From Moraxella oblonga NBRC 102422 (GTDB lineage Bacteria > Pseudomonadota > Gammaproteobacteria > Pseudomonadales > Moraxellaceae), in contig NZ_BCYQ01000007.1 in NCBI RefSeq assembly GCF_001598275.1, forward strand, positions 1-64,000: a stretch of 64,000 nucleotides of DNA. Reading direction: 5' to 3'. Below are positions 17,717-28,079 of this stretch, in pieces; positions within the stretch are counted from its first letter, which is position 1, and every line of letters starts with the position of its first letter. The translations under genes and the position numbers were made by a program. The notes under the pieces were generated by a model. It saw only the letters and a list, made by a program, of their open reading frames with translations, did not search any database and was not told the origin of the DNA.

Positions 17717-18247
17717 GTGGCTTCTTCGGGCTTTATTGAGCTATTGCGTCTGGCTGACCTTGCCAAAGCACGTGCGACAGGTCGGCATGATGCGGACTTT
17801 ACACAATGGTTTGGGGTGGCGTTTGAAATCGCAGGTGAGCGGTTTGTTGCACCTATGGGGGAAGTGTCGGAGATTTTGGCTCTGCCAGAGCTGACCCCCA
17901 TTCCTTTAACCAAGCCTTGGCTTTTGGGTGTGGCGAACGTACGTGGTCGTCTGCTCCCTTTGGTGGACTTGGCGAAATTTTTGAGTTTGGAAAGTAGGCA
18001 ACGCCTAAAAAGCCGTAAAGTCATGGTGGTAGACCAAGATGGTGTGTTTTCGGGTATTTTGGTAGACCAAGTGCTAGGCATGCTCCAATTCACCGCATCA
18101 GACTACGAAGCTCGTGCCTTGCCCGAAGATTCACCATTTGCTCCATACAATCATGGGGTTTTCGTTAAAGATGGTAAGGAGTGGTTTGTGGTCATGCCAT
18201 CTTTATTATTTGCCAATGCTGATTATTTAAATGCCGCGATAAATTAG
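17717..18247 (+). CDS. pilI: CheW-like adaptor PilI
   Basis: A 176-residue CheW-domain protein that couples the receptor PilJ to the kinase ChpA. The domain contains WFGVAFEIAGERFVAPMGEVSEIL, PKLLGVANVRGRLLPLVDL-type segments (here LLGVANVRGRLLPLVDLAKF) and VMVVDQDGVFSGILVDQVLGM. The start is GTG 17717, three bases after the pilH stop; there is no ATG nearby that retains the domain. This is ordinary for the family in size and arrangement. Confidence 0.93.
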   Translation: MASSGFIELLRLADLAKARATGRHDADFTQWFGVAFEIAGERFVAPMGEVSEILALPELTPIPLTKPWLLGVANVRGRLLPLVDLAKFLSLESRQRLKSRKVMVVDQDGVFSGILVDQVLGMLQFTASDYEARALPEDSPFAPYNHGVFVKDGKEWFVVMPSLLFANADYLNAAIN

Positions 18248-18351
18248 TTGTTGGTTGATTGTGTGATAATACGCAAGATTTTTAAATTATTGATTCAATC
18301 CAAAACCGCCTTTGGCGATATTTGGTTGTTGCATTTTAAAGGAAAAGTACA

Positions 18352-20403
18352 ATGAGTAATGCCAATACAGCATTGACAGCAATACCGCAAACTGCCGATG
18401 AGAGAAAATGGTGGATTGTGCTGGTTTTGTTTGGCGTCATTTCTACAATCAGCTTGGTTTGGCTGGTGGTGTCTTTACTTAGGGTTACTGATTACCTAAG
18501 TGATGTAAACCAATTGGAAGTCAGCTCCGCCAATATCGTCAAAAGTGTCAATGATGCGACATTTTCACGGGATTTTGAAGTTACTAAATCCGCTTATACC
18601 AAACTTGCCAACGATGTCCAAAGCTACGAAGGGGCTTTAACTCGTTTACAAAAAGGTGCATTGATTGGTAGTGGCGACATATTTGACGAAATCAGTACGC
18701 AATGGCAAGCCAAAAAATCCAGTGTGGATTATATTGTCAAACACCAAAATGATGTTAATGCTTTACAAGATGTCCAAAAGCAGGTCAAAGACGCTACTGC
18801 ACAAATGCAGGATTATTATGCCCAAATCACCGATCAAGTTGTAACCTACCGAATGCCTGCTACTACAGTGCGTGAGATTCAAGCTCAGGTGCTAAGACTA
18901 GAAAAAATCAGCCAATCCATTGAGGATTTGACCACAACAACAGACGCCAACCCTGAGAATTTTAAAGCTCAGGTTGCCGAGTTTGCCAACACATTAGTCA
19001 AACAACAAAACGCTTTTGGCAACGTAACGCCAGCACTCCAAAATGTAGACCGCACTTATCAGCAGATGATTGCCCCTGTGATTTCTCAGTTGGTCAATCT
19101 AAGCAATCCTGCCATTCAATCTCGCCAATCCGCCCAAGAGTTGAGTGATTTGGCAAGTCTGACCCAGCAAAGACTAGCAAATGTGGATAGAGGCATCATC
19201 AGCCAAAAGAGTATTTTGATTCCTGCCATTTTGCTGCTTATTGGTCTGTTGGCAGTGGTTCTAGCGTTGTTCCAACTCTTTAAACAACGTAGTGATGCCG
19301 AGCGTCTCATCAGTGAAAAAGAGACCATGCGTCAGCGTCAAGAAATGGAGCAAGAGTCAGCACGTGCCAGACAAATCCAAGAGGATAACGAACGTTCACA
19401 AATGGCGATTTTGAGATTGCTTGGCGACTTGGCGGAAGGTGACTTGACTGTTAATGCTACTGTATCTGAGGACTTTACGGGGGCGATTGCTGACTCTGTA
19501 AACTTTGCGATTGACCAGCTGCGTCAGTTGGTACTTGCCATTAACACCACTGCTGACCGAGTTGCCCAATCCTCACAACAAACCCAGATGACGGCGGTAG
19601 AACTTGCCGAAGCCTCCGAACACCAAGCCCAAGAGATTGCAGGTGTGTCGGCAGCGATTAATGAAATGGCGGTGTCTATTGACCAAGTATCAGCCAACGC
19701 CTCCGAATCAGCAGCAGTTGCTCAGCGTGCGGTTGTTATCGGTCAAAATGGTGCGGACGTTGTGCAGCGTTCTATTGAGGGCATGAACACCATTCGTAAC
19801 CAAATCCAAGAAACCTCCAAGCGTATTAAACGTCTGGGTGAATCATCACAAGAGATTGGTGATATCATTGGATTGATTAATGACATTGCTGACCAAACCA
19901 ACATTCTAGCCTTGAATGCTGCGATTCAAGCATCGATGGCGGGTGAAGCAGGTCGTGGTTTTGCGGTTGTTGCGGACGAGGTTCAGCGTCTTGCGGAACG
20001 TTCAGCAGCCGCAACTCGTCAGATTGAAACGCTTGTTAAGACGATTCAGGCGGACACCAACGAAGCGGTATCCTCAATGGAACAAACTACTGCTGAGGTT
20101 GTAAAAGGTGCAAAACTTGCCAAAGACGCAGGTGAGGCACTAGACGAAGTACAGACCGTATCACACACGTTGGCAGATTTGATTCAAAACATCTCAAACG
20201 CTGCTCGTCAGCAAGCGACATCAGCAGGTCATATCTCTAGTACGATGAACATTATCCAAGACATTACCTCTCAAACCTCATCAGGTACGATGGCAACCGC
20301 TCGCTCGGTGGGTCGTCTAAATGAGATGGCGGCTGCCTTGCAAGAGTCTGTATCTGGCTTTAAGTTGTCAGATGATGATGTGTTTATTGAGCAAAAGCTA
20401 TAA
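18352..20403 (+). CDS. pilJ: Methyl-accepting chemoreceptor PilJ
   Basis: A 683-residue inner-membrane receptor of the Pil-Chp system. It has a membrane helix at about 21-43, a periplasmic sensor of about 240 residues and a second helix (about 280-303). A HAMP-like region follows, then a long methyl-accepting coiled coil with the conserved hairpin tip around [22 protein letters not shown] and [21 protein letters not shown]. In the tip [18 protein letters not shown] and M stand where the usual family has H/A and A. The ribosome binding site AAAGGAAAA is good. Gln/Glu pairs along the helices are candidate methylation sites for the PilK product that follows. Confidence 0.95.
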   Translation: MSNANTALTAIPQTADERKWWIVLVLFGVISTISLVWLVVSLLRVTDYLSDVNQLEVSSANIVKSVNDATFSRDFEVTKSAYTKLANDVQSYEGALTRLQKGALIGSGDIFDEISTQWQAKKSSVDYIVKHQNDVNALQDVQKQVKDATAQMQDYYAQITDQVVTYRMPATTVREIQAQVLRLEKISQSIEDLTTTTDANPENFKAQVAEFANTLVKQQNAFGNVTPALQNVDRTYQQMIAPVISQLVNLSNPAIQSRQSAQELSDLASLTQQRLANVDRGIISQKSILIPAILLLIGLLAVVLALFQLFKQRSDAERLISEKETMRQRQEMEQESARARQIQEDNERSQMAILRLLGDLAEGDLTVNATVSEDFTGAIADSVNFAIDQLRQLVLAINTTADRVAQSSQQTQMTAVELAEASEHQAQEIAGVSAAINEMAVSIDQVSANASESAAVAQRAVVIGQNGADVVQRSIEGMNTIRNQIQETSKRIKRLGESSQEIGDIIGLINDIADQTNILALNAAIQASMAGEAGRGFAVVADEVQRLAERSAAATRQIETLVKTIQADTNEAVSSMEQTTAEVVKGAKLAKDAGEALDEVQTVSHTLADLIQNISNAARQQATSAGHISSTMNIIQDITSQTSSGTMATARSVGRLNEMAAALQESVSGFKLSDDDVFIEQKL

Positions 20404-20472
20404 ACCCAATAAGCGGTATTGTAGTGTGATTTTACGGTATATGAAACAACCAACCACAACAAGGATACAAGC

Positions 20473-21321
20473 TTGATAAATTTATCCGCATGGCAAGAAT
20501 ATGTTGAGAGGCGTTGTGGTTTTGTGTTGCCACCATCACAGCAAAGTTGGTTAGAATACACCATTGAATCTGTCGCCAAATCATTGGAAACCGATGTTAA
20601 TTATCTGTACATACAAGTATGTCGTGATAAAGAGATTGAACAGTTGTTGTTTGATAGACTGTTGATTTCTGAAACCCGCTTTTTTAGACATCAAGAATCG
20701 GTAGATTTTGTACTTAAAAAGTATGATGAGCATCGCCTAAACCAAAAAAGAACGCCCATACTTCGTGATTTTAGGGTGTGGAGTGCAGGTTGTTCGGCAG
20801 GTCAAGAGGTATATTCGGTGGCAATGGGCATGCAGATGATTAGCGACAGTGTGTCAGAGCCAGCGTCATATATCGTGTCGGGTTCGGATTTGAGTCAAAA
20901 GTCTCTCAAATCTGCTCAAACCGCCCAATATCTTGACAAAGACATCAAGGGCGTACCAATGCGTTATCGCCATTATTTGCAACAGGTCAAGGTGGATAAT
21001 CCAGAACAAGAATTTGTGCTTGGGCAACCAAAAGTATGGCAAGTATCCCAAAAAATCACCAAGCAATGCCATTTTTTTTGGCAAAATTTGTTTTTAAAAC
21101 CCCCGCTTGATTTGCCTTTGCAAAATATCATTTTATGCCAAAATGTGTTGATTTATTTTCGTAAGTTTGACCAAAGAGACATTTTAAATTATTTTGTTCA
21201 GCATTTAGATGTCGGTGGTTATTTGGTGCTTGCACCAAGCGAAGTGATGTTTTGGCAACATCCAAAAATGAAAAGAGTGGACAACATTTTTGTCAATGCG
21301 TGGCAAAAAATAGAGCATTAA
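20473..21321 (+). CDS. pilK: CheR-like methyltransferase PilK
   Basis: SAM-dependent methyltransferase predicted to methylate PilJ. It is 282 residues, with an N-terminal CheR helical domain (SETRFFRHQESVDFV), SAM-binding FRVWSAGCSAGQEVYS and CQNVLIYFRKFDQR near the C-terminus. The start is TTG 20473 with AAGGA about 8 nt upstream; no ATG gives the full N-terminal domain. The gene lies between pilJ (69 bp) and chpA (74 bp). The C-terminal region lacks the beta subdomain insert of classical CheR in part, but the key motifs are intact. Confidence 0.9.
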   Translation: MINLSAWQEYVERRCGFVLPPSQQSWLEYTIESVAKSLETDVNYLYIQVCRDKEIEQLLFDRLLISETRFFRHQESVDFVLKKYDEHRLNQKRTPILRDFRVWSAGCSAGQEVYSVAMGMQMISDSVSEPASYIVSGSDLSQKSLKSAQTAQYLDKDIKGVPMRYRHYLQQVKVDNPEQEFVLGQPKVWQVSQKITKQCHFFWQNLFLKPPLDLPLQNIILCQNVLIYFRKFDQRDILNYFVQHLDVGGYLVLAPSEVMFWQHPKMKRVDNIFVNAWQKIEH

Positions 21322-21395
21322 AATACAAAAGACTTCGTGATTGTATTGTATTAAGTGAGATAAAATGGCGTTTGCCATTAGATTAGGAAAAGCAA

Positions 21396-24300
21396 ATGAA
21401 CCATGAGCCTAATGAATTAGTTACTTTGGAATGGCTAATTGCACCACTCAATGAACAGCTTAATGTATTGCATGGTCAGACTGATGACTTGTTGGCAAAA
21501 ATGTCGTACATTGCCACAGAGTATCAGTCCATCAGTGGCGTGCTTACGATGGCAAATTTGCCCAAGTTTGCAGATTTGGCAAAACTGATTCATTCACTTG
21601 CTTTGTATGTGGATAGTGCAAAAGATACAGAACTTTTAACCGAAGTGTTGTTTGCCAGTAAATTGTTGCAACACGAAATCAATCACTACGCCATAACTGA
21701 CTTGGAACGTCATGAAGTGCTTGATTGGCGAATTTGTCAGTTGGTTGATATTTTAAAAACAACCAATCCTGACATTACACGTGGCTTGACGACAGAGATT
21801 GATGCGATTGATTTGACCAAAAAATTTAGCCATCACATCTCTTTGCCATTTTCGGATACGCCATATTCAGACATGGTGGTATTGCCAGAGCTTGAAAATG
21901 AGTGGCATTTATTGGTGGCACGTATTCAAGAACATGACGATGACCAGACCAACAGCGAAGTTTTTACCCAGCTTTTTGATATTACTCAGACATTGGCATC
22001 GCAAGGTGTGGGCGATTGGCAAAAACTGTGGCTGATGGTTGGACTGTGGATTCACAATCTGGCATTTAATGACCCTTTACCGACCACCACCTTAGAGTTG
22101 TTAGAAAAAATTGGCGATGATTATGTTTGGGAATATGACGATACCCAAACAAGCCATGTCGTTTCGCTTGAAAATCTATTCATCAATATCTACATCAACC
22201 TGACCAGACTGGGCAAATTAAGCGATAATGCCAAAGACATTATTAGCGATGTTGGCGGTCGTGTGCCTGATGATAAGGCATTTTTCCCTTATGTGTTGTC
22301 CGCCTTAGAAAGGCTCATCTATTCTTTGTCTGATGGCGACATCAATCACGCCATGCTTGAAGAATTGCAAAAACGTCTGATGAATCGTGGTTGGACGTTC
22401 TATGCTTCTTATGTTGAGCAGATTGTGGTAGATGTCAAAAATGCCAGCGAAAATGCCGAAGCGTTTGCAGGACTCCAATGGCAACTTAGCACCCAGCTCC
22501 AAGATTTGTACGTCATGATGAGCGATGCTTATCAGGCGATTTCTTCCAAAGTTGGTTCGGTAACAACCCCCGCAGAAGCCCAAAATAAAGATGCCCTGCG
22601 TGAAGTGCGGATTTTGATTGAGGACATCAAAAGCGAATTTACTGATTATCTGCACAGCAAAAACATAGATGATTTGCCAGCCGACAGCGTGTTTGAACGT
22701 TTGGTGTTTAACTTTGATGAAATGGGTTTGCCACAAGCATCAGATTTAACCAAAAAAACCGCCAATCTGTTTTCGTTATTGCGTACGCATGCCCTTGAAA
22801 AAATCAGTTGGCAACTTAGCTATAAGGTGGCTGATGCCTTATCATCATTTGAAATCTTTTTGGACAATTTGGCACAAGAGATTTTGGATGAGTCGTTTTT
22901 ACAAAAAACTTCTACCTACATTGATGAGTCGGTGGCATTGTTAGAGCAAGCCCAAGATGATGCAGTTGAGGTGTTTGAGATTGAGGCTGAGGTTGCCAAA
23001 GAGCATGAAGTTGTAACGGTTTATGATGACCAAGGCAAATATGAACCGACATCTGTGGTTGTAGAGGAAGGCAGTGCAATCAATGAGATTGATGATGAAG
23101 CAGATGAAATAGACGAAAATGTTGTAGAAACACCAGTTCAGAGTACACCTACAAGTGATGTGCCACCGATGCCTTTGGTGTTGGGTGAGACGTATTTGGC
23201 AATCAAGGCAAGTTTGCCTAACGATGATTTGAGTCATGACGAAGAGTTTCGTGAGATTTTCATTGAAGAAGCTGACGAAGTCATGGCTGAAATGCTAGAC
23301 AATCTACCAAAATGGCAAGCGGACATCAGTGATTTTAAAATTCTAAAAGAAATTCGCCGTAATTTCCACACGCTCAAAGGCTCTGGGCGTATGGTGGGAG
23401 CCTTACAACTTGGTGAGACAGCTTGGGCGATTGAAAATATGCTCAACCGTGTGCTAGATGGTACGGTAGCCGTAACGCCTGATGTTGCCAAACTTGTATC
23501 GGACATGGCAGACATGACTCCCATCATGGTGAAGGATTTTGCACAAGGTAATCCACCCAGTGTAGATAATGCCAGTGTAGTGCTAAGAGCAAGCAACATT
23601 TTGGCGGGTAGGGCGATTGATGAAGGTCTGTTTGCTGTGCCAGAGGTGGAGCAAGTCAGTGAAGTTCAGCCGACAGAGGATGCGACTGATGAAGTGGCGG
23701 AAGAAGCCAAGCCAGTTCGCTTGCCATTGGAAGTGTTGGAGCCGTTTATCGCCCAAGCCCGTGAGCCTGTCGCATCTGCGGTGGGCGAAGTTGATGAAGA
23801 CATCAAAGAAATCTTCATTGAAGAAGCGGACGAAGTTTTACAAGATATCAGACCAAAATTCAACCAATGGCGACTTGATGGCAACGCACAATTGCTGACT
23901 GACGTTAGACGTGGCTTCCATACACTCAAAGGCTCTGGGCGTATGGTGGGTGCGACCACGCTTGGCGAGCTTGCGTGGGCGGTTGAAAATATGTTTAACC
24001 GCATTATTGATAAAACCATCGTGGTCAATGATGGCATCAAAGCGTTGGTGTTTGATGTGTTGGACAATTTTGGGAGTCTGGTTAAGATTTTTGAAAACGA
24101 ATCATCAGATTATCCAGAAAAAGTTGTTTTATGGACGGCTGCCGCTCATGCTTATAGTCGTGGCTTGGGTGAAGAGTTTGATTATCGTGAGATTGTTGAT
24201 TTTGGTGGCGTGCCAGCAGAAGAGGAAGTAGCACCTACTAAGCCAGAAGAGCCAGTTGATGATAAACTAAGTGCGACCGCACTTAACTCTTTCCAAGAAG

Positions 24301-27300
24301 CTGAAGCAATCATTTCTGGCACAGTAATCCAAACCGCCCAAACCGAAGAAGAAGATAAACTCTGTCAAATCTTTGTTGAGGAAGCCAAGGATTTGATTGA
24401 GGTGGTCAAACAATTTTTGGTACAAAACCAAGCCATGCCTGATGTGGCGGTAGCGGTCAATGATGAAGTTGTGCGAGTATTCCACACTTTGCGTGGGGCG
24501 ACTGGTTTATCACCATTTGTCAAGATTGGTGAAGTTAGTGCCATGATTGAGCATGGTCTACAAAGCTTGCAACATCACGATACGATGATGACCGATAGCC
24601 ATCTACAAGTGCTAAGTAACGCTGTTGGGTTGATTGAGACGCATATTCACGCATATCAGGGCGGTTCTACTGAGCAGGTATCCTACGAGCTTGATGAGGG
24701 TGCACAAGAGTTTGAGGTTTTATTTGAAGCAGAGCAAGAAAGCGGTCAAAACATCAGCGTGTTGATTGATGGTATTGATACCTTGCTAGATGCAGAGCTT
24801 GAACTAGAAGAAGTAGTAGATAAGGACCATGAAGAGATTTCGCTATATGCCCAGATTCAGCTTCATGATATTGAGGTTTTATCCGAGCGTACACATGATT
24901 TGCCAAAATTCCAAAGCCTGCTTGCTACCTTAAAGTCAGCTTATGAGTTGATGGCAGAGCACCCAGAACAAGCCAAAGATGATGTGTTCCTTGATGCACT
25001 GCTTGCGGTGCATCATCAGTTGATTGGCTTGTTTGACTCGTTGGCTGGCAGTATGTCGCTACGCCTAAACAAAGAGCTGTTGTCTCGCTTACACAGTCTC
25101 ACCAGCGAAAAAGAAGTGTATTATGCTGAGCTTGGCAAGAGCTTAAAAGAGCAAAGTACAGAATCGCAAGTCGTTACACAAGTCCGCTATGAGAGAGTGG
25201 ATACTGATGATGAGCTTCTACAAATCTTCTTAGAAGAGGCGAGCGAGCTTGATGCCATCATTACCACCACCTTTGCCGAATGGCGAAGTGCACCAGAAAA
25301 TACTGAATTACTCAAAGCATTACAACGTCATCTACACACCATCAAGGGTGGTGCAAGACTGGCAGGCATTAGTAGCATTGGTGATTTGACGCACGAAGCA
25401 GAAAGCGTATACGAGCGTTTTGTTGATGGTCGTATGGCGGTCAATCACGATTGGCTATCTACCATGCAACGTGTCCAAGATGTGTTGTCATTGCAGTTGG
25501 ATTCTGTCAAAAAAACCAAGCAATCCTTTTTTGTTGATGAAACGATTGAAGACTTACGTCAATACTTAGAAGCGGGTGAAGTGCCATCGGGTGTATCTAT
25601 TCGCATTCCTGTTTTTGAAGACGAAAGTAAAAAGACTGCCAAGCCTGTTGTTGAAGTGGTTGATGAGCTTGATGAAAACAAACAGTTTGAGCAGTATATT
25701 TTAGAATCATGGGGTGGCACACTACCTGATAATGATATCTTGATGGTGTTCCTAGAAGAGACCAAAGAGCTTGCTGAAAGTAGTGGCGAGGATTTTGCTG
25801 CTTTCCGTAACAACACCTCAGACGTCGCAAGTTTGCAGTCGTTACAACGCAAGCTCCACACCATCAAAGGTGGTGCTCGCATGGTATCTGCCAATGGCAT
25901 GGCGGATTTGGCACACGAAATGGAAACGGTCTATGAGATGCTTGGTAGTCGTCGCCGTCCTGCTACTCGTATGGTTGCCAACCTATTGTTTGCTTGCCAT
26001 GACTGGATTAGTAATGCGGTGGGTCTGTTGGTTGAAAAACTCAACCCACCTCGCCCAGTTCTGTTGATTGAGGCTCTACAAACCTTTACCGAAAACCCTG
26101 ACAGCCTGACTTCTGTGCCAATCGTGTCGCTTGAACACGAGGCTAAGGTTGTTGCCCAATACAAAGCTTATCTAGAAAGTAATCGTAGCACTCGTGACAT
26201 CAGCCGTATGCCACCTTTAAAAGGTGTATTTGGTGAGAGTGTGGAAACTACCGCCAACGCTGAAATGATTCGTGTGTCGGCATCGCTGATGGAGCGTATG
26301 ATTAACTTGTCAGGTGAGGCAGCGATTAACCGTGCTCGTATTGACATGAATATGGCAAGTTTGACTGCCAGTATTGAGGAAATGGGGGTTACGGTACAGC
26401 GTTTGGCGGATCAGCTACGCCGTATGGATAATGAGCTAGAAGAACAAATTTTGGCACAGATTGATGACTCAATGATGATGGATGTGGGTTTTGACCCATT
26501 GGAGATGGACCAATACTCATCGTTGAACCAGTTGTCCAAATCGCTTGCAGAATCAGCATCGGACTTGCTTGACATTAAGGCAACCATGCTAGAAAAAACC
26601 CGAGATGGCGAAAACTTGCTCCTACAACTGTCTCGTACTCAAAACGAACTCCAAGACAGTCTCATGCACTCTCGTATGGTACCGTTCTCACGTCTAACGC
26701 CACGACTACAACGTATCGTGCGTCAGACAGCAGGCGAGCTTGGTAAAAATGTTGATTTGACGGTGGTAAATGCTGATGGCGAACTAGACAGAAGCATTCT
26801 AGAACACATCACTTCGCCACTTGAGCATATGCTTCGTAATGCGGTGGACCATGGTATTGAGTCGCCAGACCGCCGTGCAGAGCTTGGCAAGCCCTATATG
26901 GGTCATATCACACTTGAAATCCAACGTGAAGGTAGTGAGATGATTATCTTGCTATCCGATGATGGTGCAGGCGTAAACGTAGAAGCGGTACGTAATAAAG
27001 CCATCAGTCAGGGCTTGATTCGTGAGGACGAAGAGCTGTCTGATTATGACATCATGCAGTACATCTTTAACGCAGGTCTATCTACCACCAACAAAATCAC
27101 CCAAATCTCTGGTCGTGGTGTGGGCATGGACGTTGTGCGTACTGAGATTCGTCAGCTGGGTGGTTCGGTGTCAGTAGAATCCGAATTTGGTCAAGGTTCT
27201 CGCTTTATCATCCGTGTACCACTCATGGTAACGGTATCAGATGCACTCATTGTGCGTGTGGGTGAGCGTCAGTATGCTGTTCCACTTGTACAGATTGAGC

Positions 27301-28076
27301 GTGTGGTACAGGTAGATTCTCGTAGGCTATTTAACTATCATCAATCTGGTGATATGAACCTTGATATTGATGGTAAAAACTATCGTGTGCGTTATCTTAA
27401 CGAAATTTTGTCAGGTCATCATTTCAACAACGAAATGGTTACCAGCATCAGTTTGCCTGTCATCATCATCAAGACCGCTACCGAACAGGCATTAGCACTC
27501 CAAGTAGATGAAATTGTTGGTTCTCGTATTGAGGTTGTGGTTAAGCCACTTGGTCGTCAGCTGTCTCGCTTGTCTGGTATTTCAGCAGCAACCATTATGG
27601 GTGATGGTTCGGTCATGCTCATTTTGGACTTACTGGCACTCATGCGTATGCCCCAAGTTCGTCTTGCCAAGACAGAGAAAAAAGCCATCAACCGTCGCAG
27701 ACTTATCATGGTGGTGGACGACTCTGTTACGGTGCGTAAGGTTACTTCTCGTTTCCTTGAACGTCAAGGCTTTGATGTGGTGGTTGCCAAAGATGGTATT
27801 GATGCCATTGAGATTTTACAAGATACCTTGCCTGATTTGATGCTTCTTGATATTGAGATGCCTCGTATGGACGGTTTTGAAGTGGCAACACAAGTGCGTC
27901 ACAATAACCGCTTACAAGAATTGCCCATCATCATGATTACATCTCGTACAGGTGAGAAGCACCGTGAGCGTGCCTTTGAAATTGGTGTGAACGAATACAT
28001 GGGCAAACCGTTCCAAGAGATTGATTTGTTGGCTAATATCAATAAATTACTTGGCTTGACGGGCGAGGTTGAATAA
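21396..28076 (+). CDS. chpA: Giant hybrid histidine kinase ChpA with five visible Hpt motifs
   Basis: The core CheA-like kinase of the pilus chemosensory system, 2226 residues. Phosphotransfer motifs are at His658 and His842 (both HTLKGSGRMVGA), His1030 (HTLRGATGLS), His1314 (HTIKGGARLAGI) and His1488 (HTIKGGARMVSA); more degenerate Hpt-like helices may lie before residue 600. Acidic Glu/Asp-rich linkers separate them (around 555-590, 745-790 and 950-985). The dimerisation and ATPase domains follow (N-box near Asn1815, HMLRNAVDHGIE; G-boxes DDGAGVN and GRGVGMDVV). A CheW-like domain (about 1950-2080) is next, and the protein ends in a receiver with Asp2152 (LLDIEMPRMDG). Pseudomonas ChpA (about 2470 residues) has eight Hpt/Spt/Tpt units. 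Confidence 0.95.
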   Translation: MNHEPNELVTLEWLIAPLNEQLNVLHGQTDDLLAKMSYIATEYQSISGVLTMANLPKFADLAKLIHSLALYVDSAKDTELLTEVLFASKLLQHEINHYAITDLERHEVLDWRICQLVDILKTTNPDITRGLTTEIDAIDLTKKFSHHISLPFSDTPYSDMVVLPELENEWHLLVARIQEHDDDQTNSEVFTQLFDITQTLASQGVGDWQKLWLMVGLWIHNLAFNDPLPTTTLELLEKIGDDYVWEYDDTQTSHVVSLENLFINIYINLTRLGKLSDNAKDIISDVGGRVPDDKAFFPYVLSALERLIYSLSDGDINHAMLEELQKRLMNRGWTFYASYVEQIVVDVKNASENAEAFAGLQWQLSTQLQDLYVMMSDAYQAISSKVGSVTTPAEAQNKDALREVRILIEDIKSEFTDYLHSKNIDDLPADSVFERLVFNFDEMGLPQASDLTKKTANLFSLLRTHALEKISWQLSYKVADALSSFEIFLDNLAQEILDESFLQKTSTYIDESVALLEQAQDDAVEVFEIEAEVAKEHEVVTVYDDQGKYEPTSVVVEEGSAINEIDDEADEIDENVVETPVQSTPTSDVPPMPLVLGETYLAIKASLPNDDLSHDEEFREIFIEEADEVMAEMLDNLPKWQADISDFKILKEIRRNFHTLKGSGRMVGALQLGETAWAIENMLNRVLDGTVAVTPDVAKLVSDMADMTPIMVKDFAQGNPPSVDNASVVLRASNILAGRAIDEGLFAVPEVEQVSEVQPTEDATDEVAEEAKPVRLPLEVLEPFIAQAREPVASAVGEVDEDIKEIFIEEADEVLQDIRPKFNQWRLDGNAQLLTDVRRGFHTLKGSGRMVGATTLGELAWAVENMFNRIIDKTIVVNDGIKALVFDVLDNFGSLVKIFENESSDYPEKVVLWTAAAHAYSRGLGEEFDYREIVDFGGVPAEEEVAPTKPEEPVDDKLSATALNSFQEAEAIISGTVIQTAQTEEEDKLCQIFVEEAKDLIEVVKQFLVQNQAMPDVAVAVNDEVVRVFHTLRGATGLSPFVKIGEVSAMIEHGLQSLQHHDTMMTDSHLQVLSNAVGLIETHIHAYQGGSTEQVSYELDEGAQEFEVLFEAEQESGQNISVLIDGIDTLLDAELELEEVVDKDHEEISLYAQIQLHDIEVLSERTHDLPKFQSLLATLKSAYELMAEHPEQAKDDVFLDALLAVHHQLIGLFDSLAGSMSLRLNKELLSRLHSLTSEKEVYYAELGKSLKEQSTESQVVTQVRYERVDTDDELLQIFLEEASELDAIITTTFAEWRSAPENTELLKALQRHLHTIKGGARLAGISSIGDLTHEAESVYERFVDGRMAVNHDWLSTMQRVQDVLSLQLDSVKKTKQSFFVDETIEDLRQYLEAGEVPSGVSIRIPVFEDESKKTAKPVVEVVDELDENKQFEQYILESWGGTLPDNDILMVFLEETKELAESSGEDFAAFRNNTSDVASLQSLQRKLHTIKGGARMVSANGMADLAHEMETVYEMLGSRRRPATRMVANLLFACHDWISNAVGLLVEKLNPPRPVLLIEALQTFTENPDSLTSVPIVSLEHEAKVVAQYKAYLESNRSTRDISRMPPLKGVFGESVETTANAEMIRVSASLMERMINLSGEAAINRARIDMNMASLTASIEEMGVTVQRLADQLRRMDNELEEQILAQIDDSMMMDVGFDPLEMDQYSSLNQLSKSLAESASDLLDIKATMLEKTRDGENLLLQLSRTQNELQDSLMHSRMVPFSRLTPRLQRIVRQTAGELGKNVDLTVVNADGELDRSILEHITSPLEHMLRNAVDHGIESPDRRAELGKPYMGHITLEIQREGSEMIILLSDDGAGVNVEAVRNKAISQGLIREDEELSDYDIMQYIFNAGLSTTNKITQISGRGVGMDVVRTEIRQLGGSVSVESEFGQGSRFIIRVPLMVTVSDALIVRVGERQYAVPLVQIERVVQVDSRRLFNYHQSGDMNLDIDGKNYRVRYLNEILSGHHFNNEMVTSISLPVIIIKTATEQALALQVDEIVGSRIEVVVKPLGRQLSRLSGISAATIMGDGSVMLILDLLALMRMPQVRLAKTEKKAINRRRLIMVVDDSVTVRKVTSRFLERQGFDVVVAKDGIDAIEILQDTLPDLMLLDIEMPRMDGFEVATQVRHNNRLQELPIIMITSRTGEKHRERAFEIGVNEYMGKPFQEIDLLANINKLLGLTGEVE

Positions 28077-28079
28077 GCT

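Noticed and set aside
22305-22736. Open frame opposite chpA (143 codons), and a similar one at 23666-24067
   Set aside because: Antisense shadows of the repetitive ChpA coding sequence, without a start signal or recognisable product.
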